From an uncultured Clostridia bacterium (lineage in GTDB: Bacteria; Bacillota; Clostridia; UMGS1810), in contig CAKSPF010000002.1 of the NCBI GenBank assembly GCA_934481345.1, positions 359,028 through 423,027 on the forward strand: 64,000 nt of DNA, in the 5' to 3' direction. This document shows positions 43,171 to 52,732 of the stretch, one piece after another; the stretch's first letter is position 1, and each line of letters starts with the position of its first letter. The notes under the pieces were generated by a model. That model had not been told where the DNA came from. It saw nothing but the letters and a program-made list of their open reading frames with translations, and did not search any database. The position numbers were made by a program, and so were the translations under genes.

Positions 43171-44115
43171 ATGGAAAATGCTTTAAAAACTACCAAAAAG
43201 CATAGCAAATATAAAAGAAGGAAGGTAAAAATGGCAGTTCAGTGCTATTCACTGTTATCCGTACAGATAATAGGACTGGTTCTGTTATCGTTTTATCCTA
43301 TAGTATGGTCAATCAGATGGGCATTTTACTATTATACTGGTGTGCCTTCCGAAACAAGATTTGTAGGATGGGAAAACTTTATTAACCTGTTTACATCTGA
43401 TACTTCATATTTTCATTCATGGGTTACAACGCTGAAATTTACGATTTATAAGCTGCCGGTGGAATTTGTTTTGGCGCTGTTTATAGCACTTTTGGTCAAC
43501 AATAAGCTTATCAAAGGAAAAACGTTTTTCAGATCAATATACTTTTTCCCGACAGTAATTGCAGCTTCTATAGTTGCGGTTGTATTTGCCAATCTGTTTG
43601 ACTATTATGGCTTTATAAACTCGTTTTTAAAACAGCTCGGCATACTTAAAAATCCGATAGACTGGATATCAAACAAACACACGGCAATGGTATTTTTGGC
43701 TATTGCAAGCATATGGGCAAATATAGGAACCAATATTTTGTATTTTGTTGCCGCTTTGCAAAACATACCGAACGATTTGTATGAGGTTGCAAAAATCGAG
43801 GGAGCGCCGCCGCTTACAGTATTTTTCAAAATAACGCTTCCGATGATAGCACCGGTGCTTCAGATTGTTATTTTGCTCGGTGTAAACGGTACACTTCAGA
43901 CCGGAGAATTTGTAGTGCTGCTTACAAACGGCGCTCCCGGCGGAGAAACGCTTACTGTTTTGGCCCACATTATTAATTCGTATTTGCCGGGATTTGCAAA
44001 CGGAGTTATAAACATCGGTTACGGTGCGGCGCTGTCGTTTGTTACATCTGTAATCTTATGCGTTATAGGTGTTTGCTATATGAAACTCAGCAACAGATTA
44101 AAAAATATTTATTAG
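43171..44115 (+). CDS. ABC sugar transporter permease, UgpA/MalF type
   Basis: The start is the ATG at 43171 behind GGAGGG. The 314-residue protein has six expected membrane helices and the EAA loop YEVAKIEGAPPLTVFFKITLP, where the ATPase docks. This is the family of carbohydrate-uptake type 1 permeases. It follows the binding protein and precedes the second permease by 12 bases. No ATP-binding subunit gene is in the window, so a shared ATPase such as an MsmK-type protein encoded elsewhere is likely used. Confidence 0.9.
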   Translation: MENALKTTKKHSKYKRRKVKMAVQCYSLLSVQIIGLVLLSFYPIVWSIRWAFYYYTGVPSETRFVGWENFINLFTSDTSYFHSWVTTLKFTIYKLPVEFVLALFIALLVNNKLIKGKTFFRSIYFFPTVIAASIVAVVFANLFDYYGFINSFLKQLGILKNPIDWISNKHTAMVFLAIASIWANIGTNILYFVAALQNIPNDLYEVAKIEGAPPLTVFFKITLPMIAPVLQIVILLGVNGTLQTGEFVVLLTNGAPGGETLTVLAHIINSYLPGFANGVINIGYGAALSFVTSVILCVIGVCYMKLSNRLKNIY

Positions 44116-44127
44116 GGAGTACAGGTT

Positions 44128-44985
44128 ATGTCAGTTAAAATCATGAACAGAATTTGCAAGACAGCAATATATGCAATACTGATACTCTTTGCGGTTATAA
44201 TGATTTTCCCGGTTGTTTATACGTTTTTGTCATCATTCAAATCAAACATGGAATTTATGGCAAATCCGGAGCATTTTATACCGGAAAAATTTACCGTTGA
44301 GAACTATGTGAATATGATGCACTCTATGCAGTTTAATATGCCGAAACTTTTCTGGAACAGTACATATTATACATGTATCTGCGTTTTGGTTACAATTGTA
44401 AGCGCTCTTATAGGGGCATATGTTTTTTCACGCGGAGAGTTTCCGGGTAAGAATTTGTTGTTTGCGCTGTACTGCTCGCTTATTTTTATAACGGTGGGCT
44501 CAATCAGCATATATCCTACATTTGATGTACTGCAGTGGTTTAAGATACCCCGCTCGCTTACAGGTCTTATGGTTGTAAAGCTGTTTACGGTTCCGGTGGT
44601 GTTTATATTTCTGATAAAAGGATACATAGACTCATTGCCGAAGGAGCTTGACGAGGCTGCGGAAATTGACGGCTGCGGATTCGTGGGAATACTCTTTAAA
44701 ATAATTTTTCCGCTTTTAAAACCTATTTTGGCAACTGTGCTTATTCTTGGATTTAACGGTACATGGAATGAGTATCTCATGCCGGCAGTATTTACACTCA
44801 CAAATCCTGCACAGAAAACTCTTATGGTTGCGCTTATTGATTTAAAAACATCATCGGAGGGCGCAACATCCTGGACGCTTATGCTTGCAGCTTCAACGGT
44901 TGCACTTATGCCGGTTCTCATTGTTTTTGTATGCTGCAATAAGTATTTTGTTCAGGGACTTTCAGAGGGAGCAATTAAAGGTTAA
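44128..44985 (+). CDS. ABC sugar transporter permease, UgpE/MalG type
   Basis: The 285-residue protein has six membrane helices and the EAA loop LDEAAEIDGCGFVGILFKIIFPL, the standard docking site. It is the partner of the preceding permease. FNGTWNEYLMP in the fifth helix region is typical of carbohydrate-uptake family permeases. The gene lies 23 bases before the first surface beta-propeller gene, so transport and surface degradation are in one transcript. Confidence 0.9.
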   Translation: MSVKIMNRICKTAIYAILILFAVIMIFPVVYTFLSSFKSNMEFMANPEHFIPEKFTVENYVNMMHSMQFNMPKLFWNSTYYTCICVLVTIVSALIGAYVFSRGEFPGKNLLFALYCSLIFITVGSISIYPTFDVLQWFKIPRSLTGLMVVKLFTVPVVFIFLIKGYIDSLPKELDEAAEIDGCGFVGILFKIIFPLLKPILATVLILGFNGTWNEYLMPAVFTLTNPAQKTLMVALIDLKTSSEGATSWTLMLAASTVALMPVLIVFVCCNKYFVQGLSEGAIKG

Positions 44986-45008
44986 TATAACAGGAAAGGG
45001 ATTTGCTA

Positions 45009-48000
45009 ATGAACACAAAAAAGCTTATTTCTGCTTTGACGGCTTTTTCGATGACATTCGGAATGTTTTTATGTACATCAGCCGATGAGATTAAAGAAGA
45101 AAAAATATTATATCCGTATGATGATACACATACGGTTGCCGGTATGGAAAAGAATAATGTATATGTAAATGACTTTGTAGAGGTTAAGGGCAGAAGCGCT
45201 CAGAACGGATATTTCTTTTTCCATATTGAGTCAGGTCTGGGTATGTACGATACGGCAGAATTGGAAATAACTCCGTATTCGGTAAGCGTGCCGGAGGGAC
45301 ACACTCCGATGCTTTTGGTATATTCCATAGATAAACAGGATATGCCTACATACGAAATAACCGATTCAACCGCACCGTCGCGCAAGGTTGTGCAGGCGGA
45401 GTTTACACCGGTTGAAGGGCAGGCATTTACTATGGACGTTACCGAGTATGTGCGAAACAACATTTCACAAAGAAACAATATCGGTTTTGCAATTAACGAC
45501 AGTGACAATGCGGATACCGTGTATAAATTCAAATCTTCGGAAAACCTTGACGGAGCTTCGCTGCGTTTAATTGTAAACCGCAAAGGCGGAGTAAGCTCAA
45601 ATGAGCTTTCGGCAACAACGTCGGCACCGAGTGTAAAAAGGCGGAATCTCACACGCGACTGCAAAGAGGTTACTTTTACAACAGATGTTTCGGGTCTGGA
45701 TATAGATTCGTATACAACCACCCGTTACAAACCGTGGCTTGTAAACTATCATCTTACCGAACCTTTTCAGATAGACAACGACTACTACGGCGGCGAGTGC
45801 GGCCAGGCACCGTATAATATTGCCATATGTCCTTATAACCCGAACATTCTGCTTATCGGATCCGATATGGAATCCGTCTATCGTACAGAGGACGGCGGTG
45901 TGACATGGAAATTTTCCGGTGACGGACTTAAATCCGTAGGTACTCAGGGACTGGGATTTTATCCTGACGAAAATAACATTGCTTTCGCAATAATGGGTAA
46001 GCCGGCTTCGGACGATCCTTATCAAAGACTCGGACAGGGTATATACAAATCAACCGATTTGGGCAAGACTTGGGAATATGTGCTCTCGGTGAGAACAGGC
46101 TACAGCAGTTCAACGCGAAAAGGCGGAAGCTTCGCATATTCAGAGCCGAATAAAGACGGAATACGCAGGGTATACGCTGCTACTTATAATGCCGGTATAT
46201 ATTATTCCGACGACCTCGGCGATACATGGGAATATCTCGGACTTAAAGATATGTATCTTGGATTTATCCGTGTAAAGGGCGATACAATAATTACAGGTTC
46301 AAGGACTTACGGATTGAGATTTTCAAAGGACGGCGGCAAAACCTGGATTGATAAGACGGATGAGCTTGGCAGCACATATGTAAGTGACTGCATAATAGAT
46401 CCCCGGGACGAAAATCATTGGTATGCCTGCGTTGACGATACAGTCTACGAAAGCTTTGATGACGGCGAAAGCTGGCAATTCATGACAGACGTATTTGAAA
46501 TGTGGAATGAATGTTATGCCGACGGTTCCGGCGCTTCCACTTCAAGAGTCGGCTGGCTTGAGTTTATGGCTCCTGACGAAAACGGACACAGAACATTGCT
46601 TTCGGGTACAATTGCAGGACGTTATTCTATGAAATACAGCGATGATTACGGGAAAACATGGCATACATCAACGCTTGAAAATGACCTTGCATACATTGTT
46701 TCAAACTGGGGTTCAAATGCGGATCCTATTGCCGTTCACCCGACTGACCCGAATATTGCCTGGTTTTCGTTTGACGGCGAGTGGTTCAAGACGACGGACG
46801 GCGGAAAGACTTGGTTCCCGTCCGCAAGTGGATATTCCGGAAACCGTGCTTCAGGCTTTTGGTTTGACGAAGAAGATAACGACAATGTATGGATAAGCTT
46901 TACCGACCGAGGATTTGCCCGCACCGTACCGAGCGGAAACGGCGAGCAATATCCGGCTGTAACCGACAATATGTCTGAGGATACATATGATATGCGTTTT
47001 GATTACAGACGTGACGTTGACGGCGTTGCCCGCGATCCGAGAAACAAAAACAGATATTTAATCAACGGTAAGTACGGCAGCAATCTCCTCGAAAGTCTTG
47101 ACGGCGGATGGACATGGCAGTATATTAACGTTCCTTCCACAACCGCCGGTGCGCTAATGTACAATTCAACCAACCCGGATATTATATACTGCGGTAAAAA
47201 TATCAGCTATGATAACGGTAAAACATGGACGGCTGTTAAGTATAAGTTGCTTGAGTGCTCAAAGCTTGACGGAAATATAGTGTGGGCGCTCGATACAAGT
47301 GCAAACTCATACTTATATAAATCATACGATGCAGGAAGAACATGGAAGCTTGTGGGCAACATAAGATCTACCATTCAGAATGTCACTTCCGATGTAGCCG
47401 TAAAGGATAAGGCATATATAGGTACTTTTGCCAACGGATTGCATGTAGATGAGGCAGGCACTTTAACTCAGCTTACGGGTATGTATACCGGCGAGGGAAA
47501 TATACGCGGATTTTATGACCTCGCGCAGGACCCGAAGAATCCGAATCACCTTGTTACCTGTAATCTGGACCACGTCAACCTTTCACCGTCAGGCGGAATA
47601 AGCGAATCGTTCGACGGCGGCAAGACTTGGAGGCATATAGAGGGAATGTTCGGTTTCGGTGACGCATGGTGTATGGAATTCCATCCGAATCTTCCGCGCG
47701 TATATATCGGTACTTCCCACGGAACGTTTGTATACGAGTGTGACAAATACTATGATATGAGCGAAAAAATCTATCTTGACACAGACAGCAGTTATGCAAA
47801 AGAAAAAATCGATTCGCTGTATGAAAAGGGAATCTTAAATCAATATCATGACGGTAATTTTTATCCCGACAAGAGTTTTACGCGCGGCGAATTTGCTCAG
47901 ATGATACAGAAGGCTCTTGATTTGAAGTGCGTTTCGACAAAACAGGTATTTTCCGATGTAAGTATACGCAGCCGCGACTTCGTGCCGGCAGGAGCGCTGT

Positions 48001-48305
48001 ATGAACAGGGATATGCGGTCGGCGGAACGGACGCAGTCTTTGACGGCAAGAGCAGTATAACTTATGATGACGCTGCTGTTATCATTGCAAGAATACTGAA
48101 GAAATACGGCAAATGCGGTGAAGTTGATTTGTCGGAAATAAATGTTGACGGCAAGGCTCAGAATTATGCCGCATATTCTGTTGCATGCTGCGTAAATGCA
48201 AAAATCATAGAAAATATCGATGATTACAACGGTGAGTTGCCTGCAAGAAGAGAGGATATAGCGTCTATGCTGTATAATTTACTCGAAATAATTGAAAAGC
48301 AGTAA
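45009..48305 (+). CDS. SLH-anchored Asp-box beta-propeller protein (GH74/sialidase-like)
   Basis: The start is the ATG at 45009 behind AGGAAAGGG; a TTG two codons earlier is ignored. The 1098-residue protein has a signal peptide (about 1-23) and a DNRLRE-type beta domain (about 40-195). A large beta-propeller with many Asp-box turns (TEDGGVTW, SKDGGKTW, TTDGGKTW, SLDGGWTW) lies at about 230-915. At least two and perhaps three SLH repeats follow (about 923-1098). The propeller resembles GH74/VPS10-type folds, so it may be a glycoside hydrolase or lyase, but no catalytic Asp pair was securely identified. SLH repeats should anchor it to the wall. The 55129 gene carries a similar propeller without SLH. 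Confidence 0.78.
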   Translation: MNTKKLISALTAFSMTFGMFLCTSADEIKEEKILYPYDDTHTVAGMEKNNVYVNDFVEVKGRSAQNGYFFFHIESGLGMYDTAELEITPYSVSVPEGHTPMLLVYSIDKQDMPTYEITDSTAPSRKVVQAEFTPVEGQAFTMDVTEYVRNNISQRNNIGFAINDSDNADTVYKFKSSENLDGASLRLIVNRKGGVSSNELSATTSAPSVKRRNLTRDCKEVTFTTDVSGLDIDSYTTTRYKPWLVNYHLTEPFQIDNDYYGGECGQAPYNIAICPYNPNILLIGSDMESVYRTEDGGVTWKFSGDGLKSVGTQGLGFYPDENNIAFAIMGKPASDDPYQRLGQGIYKSTDLGKTWEYVLSVRTGYSSSTRKGGSFAYSEPNKDGIRRVYAATYNAGIYYSDDLGDTWEYLGLKDMYLGFIRVKGDTIITGSRTYGLRFSKDGGKTWIDKTDELGSTYVSDCIIDPRDENHWYACVDDTVYESFDDGESWQFMTDVFEMWNECYADGSGASTSRVGWLEFMAPDENGHRTLLSGTIAGRYSMKYSDDYGKTWHTSTLENDLAYIVSNWGSNADPIAVHPTDPNIAWFSFDGEWFKTTDGGKTWFPSASGYSGNRASGFWFDEEDNDNVWISFTDRGFARTVPSGNGEQYPAVTDNMSEDTYDMRFDYRRDVDGVARDPRNKNRYLINGKYGSNLLESLDGGWTWQYINVPSTTAGALMYNSTNPDIIYCGKNISYDNGKTWTAVKYKLLECSKLDGNIVWALDTSANSYLYKSYDAGRTWKLVGNIRSTIQNVTSDVAVKDKAYIGTFANGLHVDEAGTLTQLTGMYTGEGNIRGFYDLAQDPKNPNHLVTCNLDHVNLSPSGGISESFDGGKTWRHIEGMFGFGDAWCMEFHPNLPRVYIGTSHGTFVYECDKYYDMSEKIYLDTDSSYAKEKIDSLYEKGILNQYHDGNFYPDKSFTRGEFAQMIQKALDLKCVSTKQVFSDVSIRSRDFVPAGALYEQGYAVGGTDAVFDGKSSITYDDAAVIIARILKKYGKCGEVDLSEINVDGKAQNYAAYSVACCVNAKIIENIDDYNGELPARREDIASMLYNLLEIIEKQ

Positions 48306-48322
48306 TTCTTGGGAGGATATAT

Positions 48323-50014
48323 ATGAAACAGATAAGACGATGTTTAATTGCTGCTATGGCGTTTGTTATGGTATCCGGAGCTGCGTATGCCGACGGAACG
48401 ATAAATGCTGTGGTTGACGATGCAAACAGCAAAATCAAAGTCAGCGGAGAATTTAACAACTCGGTAAAAGATTATGTAAATATACAGATTTTAAGCGGCA
48501 GATATGACGCCGGCACCTTTAATGAGCTGAGTGAAGAAGATATTTACAAAAAAACAAAGTATATCAGACAGAAGAATTTTGATAGTGAAAATTATGATTT
48601 TGATATCAGCTTTAACGGCGAAAGCGGATGGTATACGGTTGTTGTTTCGTATCTGGGAGAAGAGCCTGTTTTCGAGCAAATATTCTTTTACAGGGAAGAA
48701 GACACCGATTACGTTATCAACACATACAACAGTCTTGCCGAATACAGCGGAAATGATGAAAATGAAATTAAAATCAGAGCTGAAAAGCTGATTAGCCTTA
48801 TAGATGAATACAAAGATTCATTCTTTTCGTCACTGAAATTCTATTCCGATTTATCCGACAGCGATAAATCGGCAGCGGCAAACGGAGTTATAGGTACGGG
48901 AAAGCAAACCCTAATTTCGAATATTATAAAAACAATAGATACGCAAAGCTGTCTGCACAGTTTGTATTTAATGTTAAACAGCAGTACGGAGCGAAACAGC
49001 GAGGCCGCAGAAATCATTACACAATGCAGTGAGTACCTTAAACTTTCGGGTTATGCCGAAACTGACACATTCCTGTCGCAGACGGACGACTTTAAAATAA
49101 GAACCGCGCAGCGAATGAGGGGAGCAAGCATTGGCGAAATACCGCAAAGATTCAGAAACGAAGTGTTTTTGACTTCAATAGAAAAGGTGGCAAATTCCGG
49201 TAATATTTCAAGTGTGCTGGAATCGGCGGAAAAGTCACTCGGCATAGACATATCGGCTTATAAGGCATTCAACCGCCAAAGTCTGGTAAACGAAGCGATT
49301 GCCGGTAAATCGTATAAGTCAGTTGATGAACTTTTGGCGGCAATAAAATCAATTATCGGCGATTCGGACAGTATCAAAAATTCGACTGCCGGCGGAGGCG
49401 GCGGTGGGAAGACAAATAATTCCACAAGTACCTCGATGGATATATCAAATAGCGGCGCAAACAGCGTAAAATCGCTTTTTAATGATTTTGACAATAACCA
49501 CTGGGCATATAATGCAGTTTATTATCTGAAAGGGAACGGAATAATCAACGGTTATAATGACGGCAGCTTTAAGCCGGACAACAACATCACAAGGGCAGAA
49601 TTTTTAAAGCTCGTTATGACGGCATTGAAGCTTAACGAGAGTACGCAGGGCGCGTACTTTGCCGATGTTGCCGACGGGCAGTGGTACAGCGGTATTGTAA
49701 ACACGGCTGCAAAATACAAAATCGTAAACGGTGACAGCAACGGCAGATTTAACCCCGAACAGTATATTTCGCGCGAGGAAGCGGCTGTCATAATGTACAG
49801 AGCGGCAAACTTTGCGGGATTTTCCTTTGAACAGTCTGAAAATGCCGATTCGTTTGCTGATGAGGATCAAATATCAGACTATGCAAAAGAGCCGGTTAAA
49901 ACCTTGAAAAATTCAAAAATAGTAAACGGAAGCGGCGGATTGTTTAATCCGAAATCAAACGCAACAAGAGCAGAAATGTCGCAAATGCTGTATTCTCTGC
50001 TGATAAAAAAGTAA
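48323..50014 (+). CDS. SLH-anchored surface protein, paralogue of the 36272 protein
   Basis: The 563-residue protein has a signal peptide (about 1-21) and an Ig-like domain ending WYTVVVSYLGEE (about 25-125). A helical middle region, a glycine-rich linker (AGGGGGGK near 355) and three SLH repeats (about 388-436, 447-500, 510-563) follow, with GIINGYNDGSF and NNITRAEF. The layout matches the SLH protein at 36272-37900 in the first operon, and the order of neighbours (this type, then the large SLH protein) is also conserved. It is probably a wall anchor or scaffold for the locus. Confidence 0.85.
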   Translation: MKQIRRCLIAAMAFVMVSGAAYADGTINAVVDDANSKIKVSGEFNNSVKDYVNIQILSGRYDAGTFNELSEEDIYKKTKYIRQKNFDSENYDFDISFNGESGWYTVVVSYLGEEPVFEQIFFYREEDTDYVINTYNSLAEYSGNDENEIKIRAEKLISLIDEYKDSFFSSLKFYSDLSDSDKSAAANGVIGTGKQTLISNIIKTIDTQSCLHSLYLMLNSSTERNSEAAEIITQCSEYLKLSGYAETDTFLSQTDDFKIRTAQRMRGASIGEIPQRFRNEVFLTSIEKVANSGNISSVLESAEKSLGIDISAYKAFNRQSLVNEAIAGKSYKSVDELLAAIKSIIGDSDSIKNSTAGGGGGGKTNNSTSTSMDISNSGANSVKSLFNDFDNNHWAYNAVYYLKGNGIINGYNDGSFKPDNNITRAEFLKLVMTALKLNESTQGAYFADVADGQWYSGIVNTAAKYKIVNGDSNGRFNPEQYISREEAAVIMYRAANFAGFSFEQSENADSFADEDQISDYAKEPVKTLKNSKIVNGSGGLFNPKSNATRAEMSQMLYSLLIKK

Positions 50015-50029
50015 AGGAGGATGCAAAAA

Positions 50030-52675
50030 ATGTTTAAGAAAATAACTGCTTTTATTCTGTGCTTTATTATGACGGTCAGCATGACAGTCAGTGCAAAATC
50101 CGCTTACGGCATTGCAAAAGATGATGACACAGGCTACAGACTTTTGTCGCAGCTTGGCATATTGGATAATAACGATTTAAAAAAGCTCGGTCACAATACT
50201 CTGATTACAAGAGCTGAATTCGTTCAGAAGCTCGCCGTGTGTGCAAAGCTTAAAACGGACATTGGCGGCGAAAGCTCGGTATTTTCCGATGTTATACCGT
50301 CAATGGGCTGCTACGGCGCTGTAATGGCGGCATATAATGCAGGCTTTATCAGCGGTGCTGACGGCAAATTCAATCCGAATGACAGTATAACTGTTATGGA
50401 TGCTGCTGTTATTGCCGTCCGTGCAATCGGTTACGGAAGCTACAGCAATAACAACGGCGGTTATCCCGCGGGATATATCAGACAGATTAACAGACTTGAT
50501 ATTGCAGACGGTCTTGCCGGTGCATTTGACGCATTTCTTACGGCTGACGACATGGCAAAGCTTTTGCTCAATATGATGACAGCTCCGATACTGGATGAAA
50601 TATCATTTACAAACGGCAGGGCGGATTACAGCAATAAAGACAATAAAACTCTGCTCGGAATGTATTATGACATTTACGAAACATACGGCATTGTCACGGC
50701 AAACAGCGTAACTTCGCTGAATTACGGTGACGAATACCTCGAAAACTACATTGTGGTAGACAACACAAAATATAAAATATCGGAGGCGGTTCAGAACGAG
50801 TATCTGGGCTGCAATGTAAGACTTTTTTATAAACAGGAAAAGAACGCAACGGTAGGCAGCGTCGTTTATATGTGCGAGTACGATAACGATATGCTTGAAG
50901 TTGAAGCCTCCGACATTGTAAAGGCTGAAAAAGACGGCATTACCTATACCGACGGTTCAAAGCAGAAGAAAATAAATGTCGGATTAAATACAAAGTACAT
51001 ATATAACGGCAAGGCGCTCAATGTAAACGACGACTATCTGAAATGCATAAATGATATGACAAGCGGTTATATAACTGCGATAGATAACGATGGAAGCGGT
51101 GCATACGACGTAATAAGTATCTGGTCGTATATCAATATTATCTATGCAAATTACAATGTCAATGATGAAACCGTATATGATTTCATGAGCACACCGAACA
51201 ATCTCGAACTAAAAGATAAAGATTATGTATTGCTGGATGCAGACGGAAACGAAAAGAGTTTTTCGGATCTGACAAAATATGATATTTTGTCTGTTGGACA
51301 AAGCTTAGACGGCAAATACATAAAAATGATTGTATCTTACTTAAGAGTAACCGGTACCGTTGATTCTTTTATAAAAAGCGGTGCAGGCACTCTGGACAAA
51401 ATAACAATAAACGGTAAAGAATACGAGGTATCGGCGTCAGCCAAAAATTCAGACAAGTTTAAGCTTACCGTAGGCACTCAGGGAACATTTTACCTTTCGT
51501 ATGACGGTAAGATTGTATACTGTACCGAAACAGACATTTCAAGCTTAAAGATTGGAATGATGCTGGGACTTTCAAGCAACAGCGGTCTTAAAACAAATGA
51601 CATAGAGGCATATATTCTGGATTCAAACGGAAACAAAGCCGAATATGAATTTGCAGAGCATGTTGTGCTTGACGGTAAGTCTGTTGAACCGAAGAAATTA
51701 TATACGATACTGCTTAACGGCGAGGCACGCCTGACTCCTAAGGTTATATGCTATCTTACGGATGAAGCAGGCAAACTTACTTATGTGGATACCGATACGT
51801 TGGGGCAGAACGAATCGATTAATACACTTCATAAAATACGCAGCAAAACCGAAGAGCAGCTTAACTACAAAAGCGGAAACCGCAATTTCGGCATAAAGTT
51901 CTGGCCGAACGGAACTCCTGTATACTTCGGCGCACCTTCGGAATACGGCGATACCATCGACTATACGCAGTTTGCAACTACAACATTACGAAACGATCAC
52001 AAAAGCCCGATTGAGCTTTATACAATAGGGGATAATCCCGTTGCATACGACATTTGTGTTGCTTTCGGAAATTATTCCGAATCCGATGCTAATATTGAGC
52101 GCGGACAGGGAATGAGCGTTATCAAGAGTGTAAACTTAGCATCTTCGGAAGAAGGCGCAATGTATCAGCTTACGCTGTACAATGGTTCGTCGGTAGCGGA
52201 TTTGTATGTTGACACTTCAAAAAATGATAAAATATCCGAGTTCACACCCGGAAGCATTATAAGGTACGGTCTTACACCAAAGGGTTATATCGGCTATTGG
52301 GAGATACTCTATGACAGCGCCACCGAAACTTTCCCGAAGGCGGACGCTAACGGATATTATTCCACCGGTAACAGAGATCCGTTTATACCGGACGGAGATG
52401 AATTTTCATTCGGCTGGGTTTATGACGTTACAGATTCTTACTTTATAAGAATATCGGCAAGTCCCGAAACTATCAATGAAGATACGCCTTATGCCTATCC
52501 TTTAAAGGGCGGAGCATATCTTATTAAGAAGAACAACGGTGTCTATGATGTGATAAAAATCAGCGGCGACGATATAAAGGATTATGTACATTTCGGATAT
52601 GACGGTTACCGCGCGGCTGCATTTGTAAGCTACGGCGATGTCAATGCAGACAGATACTATTTGTTTATAGAGTAG
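50030..52675 (+). CDS. Large SLH-domain surface protein, paralogue of the 37915 protein
   Basis: The start is the ATG at 50030: the strong AAAGGAGG abuts an earlier in-frame ATG at 50021 with no spacing, so the later one is used. The 881-residue protein has a signal peptide (about 1-22) and SLH-like repeats (LLSQLGILDN, ITRAEFVQKLA, VFSDVIPSMGCYGAV) to about residue 140. PAGYIRQINRLDIAD is shared with the paralogue. The long C-terminal part is built of repeated beta domains containing YNGKALNVNDDYLK-like strands. No catalytic motif was found. The pair 37915/50030 keeps the same position relative to the smaller SLH protein in both operons. Confidence 0.78.
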   Translation: MFKKITAFILCFIMTVSMTVSAKSAYGIAKDDDTGYRLLSQLGILDNNDLKKLGHNTLITRAEFVQKLAVCAKLKTDIGGESSVFSDVIPSMGCYGAVMAAYNAGFISGADGKFNPNDSITVMDAAVIAVRAIGYGSYSNNNGGYPAGYIRQINRLDIADGLAGAFDAFLTADDMAKLLLNMMTAPILDEISFTNGRADYSNKDNKTLLGMYYDIYETYGIVTANSVTSLNYGDEYLENYIVVDNTKYKISEAVQNEYLGCNVRLFYKQEKNATVGSVVYMCEYDNDMLEVEASDIVKAEKDGITYTDGSKQKKINVGLNTKYIYNGKALNVNDDYLKCINDMTSGYITAIDNDGSGAYDVISIWSYINIIYANYNVNDETVYDFMSTPNNLELKDKDYVLLDADGNEKSFSDLTKYDILSVGQSLDGKYIKMIVSYLRVTGTVDSFIKSGAGTLDKITINGKEYEVSASAKNSDKFKLTVGTQGTFYLSYDGKIVYCTETDISSLKIGMMLGLSSNSGLKTNDIEAYILDSNGNKAEYEFAEHVVLDGKSVEPKKLYTILLNGEARLTPKVICYLTDEAGKLTYVDTDTLGQNESINTLHKIRSKTEEQLNYKSGNRNFGIKFWPNGTPVYFGAPSEYGDTIDYTQFATTTLRNDHKSPIELYTIGDNPVAYDICVAFGNYSESDANIERGQGMSVIKSVNLASSEEGAMYQLTLYNGSSVADLYVDTSKNDKISEFTPGSIIRYGLTPKGYIGYWEILYDSATETFPKADANGYYSTGNRDPFIPDGDEFSFGWVYDVTDSYFIRISASPETINEDTPYAYPLKGGAYLIKKNNGVYDVIKISGDDIKDYVHFGYDGYRAAAFVSYGDVNADRYYLFIE

Positions 52676-52732
52676 CACAAATTGCTGTGTTTTCGGCGCT
52701 TTGAGATAAAGCCCGAAGGAAAGGACGCTATA

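Noticed and set aside
45200..46137. Minus-strand frames inside the beta-propeller gene
   Set aside because: They are shadows of the plus-strand coding sequence, with no start signals or recognisable domains.
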